Of a stretch of DNA of 64,000 nt, positions 55,233 to 63,537 are shown in pieces (the stretch's first letter is position 1; each line of letters opens with the position of its first letter). The stretch spans positions 1 through 64,000 of the forward strand of contig JAFMIR010000009.1 in NCBI GenBank assembly GCA_017853885.1, in the 5' to 3' direction. Under the pieces are notes generated by a model. That model saw nothing but the letters and a program-made list of their open reading frames with translations. It made no database searches and was not told the DNA's origin. The stretch is from Prosthecobacter sp. GTDB lineage: Bacteria; Verrucomicrobiota; Verrucomicrobiia; Verrucomicrobiales; Verrucomicrobiaceae. The translations under genes were made by a program, and so were the position numbers.

Positions 55233-58226
55233 ATGCTATCCCCTCTACCGGTTGCCAATACCCCCTGTCAAAGGGATGGCAAGGACCCGGCAAGCTTTGT
55301 TACTTTCCAGAACTTTCACTCCAAGCTTGTGTCCGCTTCTCATTCATCTCCCTCCGATTGCCGCGAGCACCTGCGCCATGTGCTCGATCATGCCGCCCAT
55401 TATCTTCCCACACAGGGACCGATAGGTGTCTTCGTGCACCATAATACGCTGCATGCCTTCCAGCATCAGGAGTTCGAGCCATCCGTACTCAAGGCTTCCG
55501 AACTTTTTAAAGCCGAACCGTTTCTCGCCGAAGAAACCTATCAGCGCGAACGTTCGCGTAGACGTATCCTCGATGAGGATATCGATGATGTACTAGCGCG
55601 CGAACCAGATGTCGAGGTTTTGCCAGACAAGCTCACGCGCAGGCAGCTTCGCCGCGCCTTGCTCATTCCGGGCGTGCGTCGTGTGAATGGCATCGACGTC
55701 GCATGGGCCATTGAAGAGGGCGACTGGCTCGAGGCTTTTCGTCCCGATCTGCCTCCTGCCGCAGCGCATCAACTCACCGGCGACACGCCAAAAGAACTTT
55801 GGGAAGTGTGCCTCGCCCGCGTGCCGAAACATGTCACGCCTCCGCCCACGAAGCCCAAGCGTCCGCGCGATGCCGTAATCGCGGAAAAAGGCCTCGATCT
55901 CGATCTCATCGTCAATCCACCGCTCATTCGTCTCGTTGGTGCGTATCTTGACCAAGGCATCGCCTACTGGCCGATGCCGCTGCGCGAGGAAGGACTCCTC
56001 GCCGCATCGCGTCAAGTGATGTCACAACCGCTTTCCATCGCCCGAAAGCACCTCAGACTCGTCGGCAGTGAGTATAAACGCCAGATGGAGCGCAATATGA
56101 GCGCCGAAGACGTTGTCATCGATATTCTCGAACGTCTTTCCATTTTTCCGAGTGAATGGGAGGAGTTTATCACCGCAGAGCTCATCGCACTTCCAGGCTG
56201 GGCGGGCATGATCCGCATGTTGGAGAATGATGTTACTCTCGCGCCTCATGACCGCGTGAAGTGCTCACTGATGGAATTCCTCGCGCTCCGCCTGACCTAC
56301 ACCATCGCTGCGCTGCAAGACATCATGGAAGACACCACCACTTGGCGGGCGGTGAAGATTCATTCAGCCAGAGTGGACCCACTCACGCCCGTGGCACGCT
56401 TTTTCGATGCCGTGCAGTTGCTTGGCCTGCAGAGCAGAGTCCTTGCTAGCCTTTCCGAGGAACGCTTCATGACGCTTTTGCACGAGCTAATGGCTTGCAA
56501 CGCAATCGAGCGCCGTCGCCTGCTGCATCTCGCGTATGAGCGCCGCCATGAACGCCGTATTCTCATCCCACTGGCAAAACATCGTGCACTCCCCAGTCCC
56601 ATGCCGCAAACCGACCGGCTGGCTGCACAGATCATCTTTTGCATCGACGAGCGCGAGGAATCCATCCGAAGGGCCTTAGAAGAAGTCGATCCATGCATCG
56701 AGACCGTCGGCGCCGCTGGTTTCTTCGGTGTGGCGATTGATTATGCTGGAATCGATGACGCGGGCGGTGTCTCGCTCTGCCCTGTGGTGGTCAAACCTGG
56801 TCACTCCGTGCGTGAGGTGCCCATGGGCGATCAGGCACATTTACATGAAAAGCGCCGAAGAATGCGCAACGCATGGGCCAAAATCACGCGCAATGGCTTC
56901 ATCTCCTCCCGCACACTCGTGCGCGGCTGGATCAGCACCGCGTGCCTCGGCTTCCTCTCGCTCTTCCCGCTCATCTTCCGCGTGCTGAGCCCGCGTGAAT
57001 ACGGAAACCTCATCAAGAAGCTGAATCGCGCCTTCCTGCCCACGCCCAAGACGGAAGTCATCTTCATGCGCGACGATCCCGAGTCACGCCACGCCACCAC
57101 CGGCCTGCTGCACGGCTTTACCGAGCAGGAAATGGCCGACCGCATCTACACCGTGCTCGGTTTCGCCGGTCTGCACAAAGCGCACGCGCGTCTTGTTGTC
57201 ATCTTGGGTCATGGCAGCACCAGTTTGAACAATCCGTATGAGTCCGCCTACTGCTGCGGTGCCTGCGGTGGCCGCACCGGTGCTCCCAACGCCCGCATCT
57301 TCGCCATCATGGCCAACCGTACCGGTGTGCGCCATGCGTTGCGGGCAAAGGGTGTCATCATCCCCGAGGACACATGGTTCCTCGGCGGCTACCACGACAC
57401 GTGCAGTGACGACATCGAGTTCTTCGACGTCGATCTCATGCCGGAGACGCATCACGGCGATCTCAACCGCGTGAAGCAGTCTCTCGACAAAGCCCGCGTG
57501 CTGAATGCCGATGAACGCGTGCGCCGCTTCGGCACCGCCGGCCCCGGCGTGCGTGGCGAACGTGCGCTGCGTCATGTGCAGGCCCGCGCCGAGCACATCG
57601 CCGAGCCTCGCCCCGAGTATGGACATTGCACGAACGCCGTTGCCTATGTCGGCCGCCGACAATACACGCGCGGCCTTTTCATGGACCGCCGCGCCTTCCT
57701 CATCAGCTACGATGCCACCAAGGATCCTGAAAACAACGCGCTCGCCCGCGTGCTCGGTGCCGTCATTCCCGTATGCGGCGGCATTAGCCTCGAATACTAC
57801 TTCTCCACCGTGGACAACGAAGTCTGGGGCGCAGGCACGAAGCTCCCACACAACATCACCGGCCTCGTCGGCGTCATGAACGGCTTCCAAGGCGATCTCC
57901 GCACCGGCCTGCCCGTGCAGACCGTCGAGATCCACGAGCCCGTGCGCATTCTTTTCGTCGTCGAAACCACGCCGCAGCGCCTCATGAGCGTCATCAAGGC
58001 AAACAAGGAGCTCGTCGAATTTGTGTGCAACCGCTGGATCCGCATCGCCACCATGGACCCCGACGACGGCCACATCGAAATCTACCGCGGCAACGACGTC
58101 TTCGAGCCTCTCACCGGTGACGAAGAGCCCCTGCCCGTCACGCCGGACTCCATGCACTGGTATCGCGGCAAAGCCGAGCACCTCCCGCTCGCCCGCATCG
58201 AACCGAAACTCTCCAAAGCCGCCTGA
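55233..58226 (+). CDS. dabA: DabA, inorganic carbon transporter subunit (DUF2309)
   Basis: The 997-residue product matches the DUF2309/DabA family, a cytoplasmic zinc protein related to beta-carbonic anhydrases that works with a membrane partner to trap CO2 as bicarbonate. All four key residues are present: C470 and D472 in IIFCIDERE, H660 in ILGHGSTSLNNPYESA and C675 in YCCGACGG. The Asp is two residues after the Cys and the second Cys is 15 after the His, as in Halothiobacillus DabA (C351, D353, H524, C539). The GTG at 55329 may be the real start because residues before it look unconserved. The next gene starts one base after its stop. Confidence 0.93.
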   Translation: MLSPLPVANTPCQRDGKDPASFVTFQNFHSKLVSASHSSPSDCREHLRHVLDHAAHYLPTQGPIGVFVHHNTLHAFQHQEFEPSVLKASELFKAEPFLAEETYQRERSRRRILDEDIDDVLAREPDVEVLPDKLTRRQLRRALLIPGVRRVNGIDVAWAIEEGDWLEAFRPDLPPAAAHQLTGDTPKELWEVCLARVPKHVTPPPTKPKRPRDAVIAEKGLDLDLIVNPPLIRLVGAYLDQGIAYWPMPLREEGLLAASRQVMSQPLSIARKHLRLVGSEYKRQMERNMSAEDVVIDILERLSIFPSEWEEFITAELIALPGWAGMIRMLENDVTLAPHDRVKCSLMEFLALRLTYTIAALQDIMEDTTTWRAVKIHSARVDPLTPVARFFDAVQLLGLQSRVLASLSEERFMTLLHELMACNAIERRRLLHLAYERRHERRILIPLAKHRALPSPMPQTDRLAAQIIFCIDEREESIRRALEEVDPCIETVGAAGFFGVAIDYAGIDDAGGVSLCPVVVKPGHSVREVPMGDQAHLHEKRRRMRNAWAKITRNGFISSRTLVRGWISTACLGFLSLFPLIFRVLSPREYGNLIKKLNRAFLPTPKTEVIFMRDDPESRHATTGLLHGFTEQEMADRIYTVLGFAGLHKAHARLVVILGHGSTSLNNPYESAYCCGACGGRTGAPNARIFAIMANRTGVRHALRAKGVIIPEDTWFLGGYHDTCSDDIEFFDVDLMPETHHGDLNRVKQSLDKARVLNADERVRRFGTAGPGVRGERALRHVQARAEHIAEPRPEYGHCTNAVAYVGRRQYTRGLFMDRRAFLISYDATKDPENNALARVLGAVIPVCGGISLEYYFSTVDNEVWGAGTKLPHNITGLVGVMNGFQGDLRTGLPVQTVEIHEPVRILFVVETTPQRLMSVIKANKELVEFVCNRWIRIATMDPDDGHIEIYRGNDVFEPLTGDEEPLPVTPDSMHWYRGKAEHLPLARIEPKLSKAA

Positions 58227-58227
58227 A

Positions 58228-59532
58228 ATGTCTCTTCAGCAACTCTCCCTTACCCTGATTGCGACACCGGGGATCACCTTTCTTCTTCTGAGCCTGCTCT
58301 GGCTGCTCGGCGTACCGGTGTCCGAGCGGGCGATGTCTCGGCTCACGAAGCTCGTGTATGCCTTTCTCACCGTCCTCGCGGGCATCATCTTCTACAAGAT
58401 GTGGCAGGATGATCTGCACTCCGTGCATGCGGCCATTGGCGATCACTGGTTCAAGGTCGCGCACTACGAGTTTCCGCTCACCATTTTGCTCGACCGCCTT
58501 TCGCTGCCCATCGTCACCATCACGGTGATCCTCGCAGGCGTCGTCGGGGCCTTCAGCGTGCGCTATCTGCATCGCGATCCCGGCTTCTTCCGCTTCTTCC
58601 TGCTGCTGCATCTTTTCACCTTCGGCGCGTTGCTCGTCTTCATGGCCGATTCGCTTGATGTGCTGCTCGGTGGCTGGGAAATCGTCGGCATCACCAGCGT
58701 GCTGCTCATCGGCTTCTTCCAATGCCGGCCGGATCCTGTTCGCAACGCGCTGCGGGTATTCGCCACTTACCGCGTCGCGGATCTTTTCATGCTCATGGGC
58801 GTATTCCTCGCGCATCACTGGTTCAAAACGGCTTCTTGGAACGGCATGTTCAGCGGCGACTGGCCCGGGCATGTCAACAATCTCAGCGGTTTTGCGGCAA
58901 CAATCGTCGCTGTGTTGCTCGTCTTCGCCGCTAGCGGCAAATCCGCACAGGGACCTTTCTGCGGCTGGCTCGCACGTGCCATGGAAGGCCCTACACCCTC
59001 CAGCGCGATTTTCTACGGAGCCATCAGCGTGCATGCGGGCGCCTACCTACTGCTACGCATCGAGCCTCTGCTGCACTCGTCAGCCATCGCCACAGGGCTT
59101 GTCATCTTCATCGGCAGCACCACCGCCTTTCTTGGTACACTCATTCACCGAACCTGTGCGGACGCAAAAACATCACTCGCTTACGCCGCTCAAACTCAAC
59201 TTGGTCTCATCTTTGTCGAAATTGGCTTCGGCTGGACCACTTTCGCGATCGTGCATCTCGTCAGCCATGCCTTGTTGCGCACACTGCAATTCTTACGCTC
59301 GCCATCTATGCTGCGCGACTACAACCGCGTCCACGCCGCTGCGGGTGGCCGTATCGATCCCACTGGAGAGCACTATGAATCGCTGTTGCCGAAGAAGATC
59401 CAATTGTGGCTATACCGCGTCGCACTGGGGCGCGGTTTCTACGATCCAATCGTGGACCGTTTCATCGTCACACCTGCGATCACCTTCGCTCGCTTTCTGA
59501 GCCTCTTTGAGCCTCGTGGCGACAAATCCTGA
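58228..59532 (+). CDS. dabB: DabB-like proton-conducting subunit (NuoL/MrpA-like)
   Basis: The ATG at 58228, one base after the dabA stop, gives 434 residues with about 12 membrane helices. The residues used by NuoL for proton transfer are kept: E151 in GGWEIVGITSVLLIGF (NuoL E144) and K238 in SGKSAQGPF (NuoL K229). The typical AMEGPTPSSAIFYGAISVHAGAYL and LVSHALLRTLQFL segments are also present. It is shorter than NuoL and lacks its C-terminal lateral helix, as does known DabB. With DabA it should couple ion or proton flow to CO2 hydration. Confidence 0.92.
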   Translation: MSLQQLSLTLIATPGITFLLLSLLWLLGVPVSERAMSRLTKLVYAFLTVLAGIIFYKMWQDDLHSVHAAIGDHWFKVAHYEFPLTILLDRLSLPIVTITVILAGVVGAFSVRYLHRDPGFFRFFLLLHLFTFGALLVFMADSLDVLLGGWEIVGITSVLLIGFFQCRPDPVRNALRVFATYRVADLFMLMGVFLAHHWFKTASWNGMFSGDWPGHVNNLSGFAATIVAVLLVFAASGKSAQGPFCGWLARAMEGPTPSSAIFYGAISVHAGAYLLLRIEPLLHSSAIATGLVIFIGSTTAFLGTLIHRTCADAKTSLAYAAQTQLGLIFVEIGFGWTTFAIVHLVSHALLRTLQFLRSPSMLRDYNRVHAAAGGRIDPTGEHYESLLPKKIQLWLYRVALGRGFYDPIVDRFIVTPAITFARFLSLFEPRGDKS

Positions 59533-59547
59533 TTTTCGACTTTTCCC

Positions 59548-60948
59548 ATGACTTTTCTGACTCTTCCTTTGATCAGCCTAGGAGTAAGTTCTTTGCTTGT
59601 GGGAGCCTTTTGCGCTCTCAAATCCGCCAAACCGCGTTTGCCGGCCATCTTTGGTGCCTCCGCATCCTTCGCGTGTTTTTTACGCGCTGCCTTCGAAGTC
59701 TCCGCCGCGGGTCACGAGCGTTTGTTTGACCCTTGGCTAAAATTTTTCGAAGCCGATGCTCTTGACGCCACACCCATGGCCTTCTTTGCCGCGCTCACAC
59801 TTGGTGTGTTGATCCTCATGCCACGCCGAGATGCCACAGGCAAGGCGCTCGCCGGCATGCTACTGCTAGCCTCGGCAACGCAGACCGCCTATGCCGCCGC
59901 GAACCTTGCCGTTCTCGCGGTTGGCTGGTGGCTCACGAGCCTGCCCTTTGTACTGCGCATGTTTGGCGAAGATCGCAGTCAAAAAGTCACTCAGGGATTT
60001 CTGATTGCGAGCAGCATCGCACTTACCATCGCCATCAGTGTGCTGCATCATATTGAGATCGACGAGATCAGCCATGCGAGCAATCTCGCCTTTACGCTAC
60101 TGATTCTCGCCGTCGCCCTGCGCAAAGGGTTATTCCCGCTCCATGGCTGGATGATCAGCCAATTTGAGCACGGTCCGCTGCTGCCTGTTGCCTTGCTTTT
60201 CAATGGTCACCTCGGTGCCTTGCTGATCGCCCGAAGCGAGACCACCACGCTCACACTCGCCGAAAAGCACACTCTCGACATCCTCAGCATCATTGCACTC
60301 GCAACAGCTCTCATCACAAGCATCCGCGGCTTCGCTGAAAAAAAACCACGCCGCATGCTTGGTCTTCTTTGCCTCTCGCAGGCCAGCTTCATCCTTGCAG
60401 GCATCGCCACCGCCAGTGCTGAGGGAATCACTGGCGCACTTGTACACTGGCTTGTTGTTGCCGCCGCCTCGACCGGCCTCATCGCCATCGTGCGCGTCCT
60501 AGAAGTGCGAGTCTCCAGCACCGACGACCCCGACGGTCATTTCGGTTTCGCAGCGAAAGCGCCGCGTCTCGCAACTTTCTTCCTCGTATGTGGTCTCGCC
60601 CTCATTGGTCTGCCAGGCACACTCGGCTATTGCGCCGAAGACTTGATCTTTCACGGAGCGCTCGAAAATCACCCTTGGCTCGGCATTGCCCTGCCAATCG
60701 CGACCGCCTTCAACGCCATCAATCTGCTGCGTATCTTCAACCTGCTTTTCCTTGGCGTCCTACCCCGTGATGTCATCGACATCCCTGACGCCCTTCCACG
60801 CGAACGCTGGCCGCTCGCAGCGGTGTCGATCTTTTTGATTCTCGGTGGCATCTTTCCTTACAAAGTACTCCAATGGCGTGAAGATGCGGCACACGGAATC
60901 GAGACAGCGCTCGGCTTGGACGCTCAGGAGCATTCTGGCCATAGATGA
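59548..60948 (+). CDS. Second antiporter-like subunit of the Dab operon (NuoM/N-like)
   Basis: This 466-residue membrane protein starts 15 bases after dabB and is clearly part of the operon. It has 12-14 helices and the NuoM/N-like core ALRKGLFPLHGWMISQFEHGPLLPVALLFNGHLG with K193 in the place of the TM7 lysine. The TM5 position that is Glu in NuoL, NuoM and NuoN (after Trp) reads GWWLTSLPF, with W128 where Glu is expected. Later helices include RMLGLLCLSQASFILAG and KAPRLATFFLVCGLALIGLPGTLGYCAEDLIF, the typical late-helix segment. Known Dab systems have two genes; a third ion-channel-like subunit lacking one proton-relay residue is unusual. It might be a regulatory or second proton channel. 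Confidence 0.82.
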   Translation: MTFLTLPLISLGVSSLLVGAFCALKSAKPRLPAIFGASASFACFLRAAFEVSAAGHERLFDPWLKFFEADALDATPMAFFAALTLGVLILMPRRDATGKALAGMLLLASATQTAYAAANLAVLAVGWWLTSLPFVLRMFGEDRSQKVTQGFLIASSIALTIAISVLHHIEIDEISHASNLAFTLLILAVALRKGLFPLHGWMISQFEHGPLLPVALLFNGHLGALLIARSETTTLTLAEKHTLDILSIIALATALITSIRGFAEKKPRRMLGLLCLSQASFILAGIATASAEGITGALVHWLVVAAASTGLIAIVRVLEVRVSSTDDPDGHFGFAAKAPRLATFFLVCGLALIGLPGTLGYCAEDLIFHGALENHPWLGIALPIATAFNAINLLRIFNLLFLGVLPRDVIDIPDALPRERWPLAAVSIFLILGGIFPYKVLQWREDAAHGIETALGLDAQEHSGHR

Positions 60949-61250
60949 GTTCGTCGACTTTTTTGTAATTTCAGCACTCCTCCACTTTTGCGTTCATTCT
61001 AGGGGGGAATGAAGCCGGGATGTCGATGCACGGCACACTTTGACCGTGCAAAGAGCGCAGCGTCCACACCCCGAGGCCATGCTTGTTTATTCAACCTCCC
61101 CAAAAACTTCACTTCCAAACACTGGAGGCCAGCTTAGGTGGTTTTTATCTACATGAAGTCAGCGAATCCCTGATTTGCATCTGCCCACTAGTTCAGGAAG
61201 TATGTAAGCTTACGTCAGTCTGCTCACCGCACTGACGTATTTTGAAACGC
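60949..61250. other. Intergenic region between the Dab operon and the ABC exporter gene
   Basis: This 302-bp gap holds no gene. It has a 7-bp inverted repeat (TGCACGG at 61027-61033, CCGTGCA at 61044-61050, 10-nt loop) without a T-run, and a stronger hairpin at 61211-61239 next to the exporter start. Confidence 0.6.
61211..61239. promoter_or_regulatory. Perfect 9-bp inverted repeat in front of the exporter gene
   Basis: TACGTCAGT and ACTGACGTA form a perfect inverted repeat with an 11-nt loop. It ends 11 bases before the ATG at 61251 and is followed by TTTTG. It could be an operator, or a 5'-UTR hairpin that hides the start region. Confidence 0.55.
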
Positions 61251-63434
61251 ATGTCGCCCACCCCCTGCTACACCACCCCTGCACTGCTCGCCCAGCTTGC
61301 CGCCATCACCGGAAGCGAATACGATCACGAGCGCGCCCTGATCGCTGTGCAAAATACAACGAAACGCGAAGGAGATCCACTCTCCAAGCTCGTTGCTGCG
61401 GCTGCGGAAGTTTACATGCGCGTTTCACCTGTCAGGTTGTCTCTTGCCGAGGTGGTCTGGCGTGCCCATCATGACATGCCGGTGGTGATTTGGAGTACCG
61501 TAGAATCCAAGTGGATCGTCATCACTTTTGCCGGCTGGTTCCGCCTGCGGGTAGCGGATGGGGAGCATCCCACGCATCGCGTCACCATCAGCCGGGACGA
61601 TCTAGTGCAGCGGCTTGGACTCAAGAGCCTGAACGATGTGATCGAAGCCGGCATCGTGCATCCGGAGCGTCCGGCACATGACATGAGCGTGCATGCCGCT
61701 GTCGCCCGCAAGACACACACGCATGGTGAGGAGCATGGCAATGGACATGGCAAGCATGTTAGCCCGACAAGACGTTTTTTTCGTCTGTTGAAGGCTGAAC
61801 GCAGTGACATTGTCACACTGCTCATTTTTTCCGTATTCGCCGGGCTGCTCTACCTCGCCGCGCCACTGGCGGTGGACGCGGTGGTCAGCAATCTAGCTTT
61901 TGGAGGCCAAGCGCAGCCCTATGTGCAGGCCATCGTGATCCTAGCCATCGCGCTATTTGGAGCGCTAGCTCTGCAGGCGGTGGTCAGCGGGTTTCAGTAC
62001 TATATTTCCGACATCATCCAGCGACGCATCTTCGTCCGCACCGCTGCCGACCTCGCCTACCGCCTGCCCCGCGTGAAGGCGGAGGCTCTCGACAATGTGC
62101 ACGCACCTGAACTGGTGAATCGCTTTCTCGATGTGGTTACGGTGCAAAAAAGCACGTCACTTCTGCTGTTAGATGGCATCAATCTTATCTTCGGCAGCCT
62201 TATTGGCATGCTCCTGCTGGCCCTTTACCATCCAGTGCTTTTGCTCTTCGTAGCCGTGCTTCTCGGACTCATCGTTCTCATCACTTGGCTGCTCGGAAGA
62301 GGCGCCGTGGACACTTCGATTGCCGAGTCACGCATGAAGTATGATGTGGTGAACTGGTTTGAAGAGATCGCTGCCTTTCCCTTTGTATTCAAAGGACCCG
62401 GCGGCTATGACATGGCCTACCAAAGGGCGAACCAGCTCTCCACCGAGTATTTAAACCGCCGAGCGGGCCATTTCCGCATCGTCATGCGCCAGATCATCGG
62501 GCTGCTGATCCTGAGTGTCTTTGCTAGCGCCACGCTACTAGTTGTCGGTGGATGGCTCGTCATCAGCCAGCAGATCACCCTTGGACAGCTCGTGGCTTCG
62601 GAGTTGATCATGGGCAGCATCGTTGCTGCTATGGCGAAGATGGGCAAAAAGCTCGAAGCTTGGTATGACGCCATGGCGGCCATGGACAAACTCGGTCATA
62701 TCTTCGATCTCGAAATCGAGCGTGAAGACGGCGAGCAGCCTGTGAGACGCGATGGGGGCGCTGAAGTGCGAGGCTGTGATGTGAGCTTCGGCTATCATGG
62801 TGCTCTTTTTGAGAAAAAATCCTTTCTTATCCCACCGGGCAGTCGCGCCGCTATTATCGGCCCGCACGGTTCCGGTGCCAGCTCGCTGCTAGACATTCTC
62901 TTCGGTCTCCGCCAGCCCTCCGAAGGGCATGTCAGCATCGATGGCCTCGACCTCCGCACTTGGTATCTCGAGGCCTTGCGCGAAAGCGTCATGCTGCTGC
63001 GCCGCAATGAGATCGTCGACGGCAGCGTGCTTGAAAATCTGCGCTTGGGCCGTGTCGATGTAGGCCTTGATGAAATCCGAGAGGCGTTGGAACGCGTGGG
63101 TCTGCTTGATATTCTGCTGCATCGTCCCGAGGGGCTTAATTTGCGGCTCAAGGTCGGTGGGGCACCGCTCAGCGGCAATCAGCGCACCCGCTTGCTACTC
63201 GCCCGCGCCATTGTCCAGCGCCCGAGACTGCTCCTCATTGACGAGTTGTTCGACAGTCTCGACGGTGAGTCCTTCAAACTCTTGGAAACCGCTATCCTCG
63301 ACCGCACCATGCCTTGGACCGTCATCCTTGCTACACGGGATCACGATGTCACCAAGCGATGCGATCAGGTCATCGAGCTCGCACCTTGTCATTTGAATGA
63401 CGGCACAGTGATCCAGACATCGAAATCCCAATGA
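61251..63434 (+). CDS. ABC exporter (type-I-secretion-like) with altered Walker A
   Basis: The ATG at 61251 gives 727 residues; a TTG nine bases upstream is possible. The first 140 residues resemble a catalytically dead C39-peptidase-like domain of T1SS exporters. A His-rich linker follows (KTHTHGEEHGNGHGKH). Six membrane helices cover about 180-470, and the ATPase domain about 500-720. Its Walker A reads GPHGSGASS, with Ala543 instead of the nucleotide-binding Lys. The signature is LSGNQ (640-644), the Walker B LLLIDELFD keeps the catalytic Glu665, and a His is in ATRDHDV. It is followed by an HlyD-like gene. The odd P-loop suggests a pseudo-ATPase half that needs a partner, probably encoded downstream. 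Confidence 0.85.
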   Translation: MSPTPCYTTPALLAQLAAITGSEYDHERALIAVQNTTKREGDPLSKLVAAAAEVYMRVSPVRLSLAEVVWRAHHDMPVVIWSTVESKWIVITFAGWFRLRVADGEHPTHRVTISRDDLVQRLGLKSLNDVIEAGIVHPERPAHDMSVHAAVARKTHTHGEEHGNGHGKHVSPTRRFFRLLKAERSDIVTLLIFSVFAGLLYLAAPLAVDAVVSNLAFGGQAQPYVQAIVILAIALFGALALQAVVSGFQYYISDIIQRRIFVRTAADLAYRLPRVKAEALDNVHAPELVNRFLDVVTVQKSTSLLLLDGINLIFGSLIGMLLLALYHPVLLLFVAVLLGLIVLITWLLGRGAVDTSIAESRMKYDVVNWFEEIAAFPFVFKGPGGYDMAYQRANQLSTEYLNRRAGHFRIVMRQIIGLLILSVFASATLLVVGGWLVISQQITLGQLVASELIMGSIVAAMAKMGKKLEAWYDAMAAMDKLGHIFDLEIEREDGEQPVRRDGGAEVRGCDVSFGYHGALFEKKSFLIPPGSRAAIIGPHGSGASSLLDILFGLRQPSEGHVSIDGLDLRTWYLEALRESVMLLRRNEIVDGSVLENLRLGRVDVGLDEIREALERVGLLDILLHRPEGLNLRLKVGGAPLSGNQRTRLLLARAIVQRPRLLLIDELFDSLDGESFKLLETAILDRTMPWTVILATRDHDVTKRCDQVIELAPCHLNDGTVIQTSKSQ

Positions 63435-63537
63435 TGAAACGCCCGCCAGACCTTGATAATCTTCGCTTGGCTGTTCGAGCTACGGACTTCGACTTTTCTT
63501 TGACATTCAGAATCCCTCATTCGTCATTTTTCATGCC

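Noticed and set aside
57084..58181. A 365-codon open frame on the minus strand opposite dabA
   Set aside because: The antisense frame of a GC-rich gene; dabA has conserved catalytic residues across the same bases.
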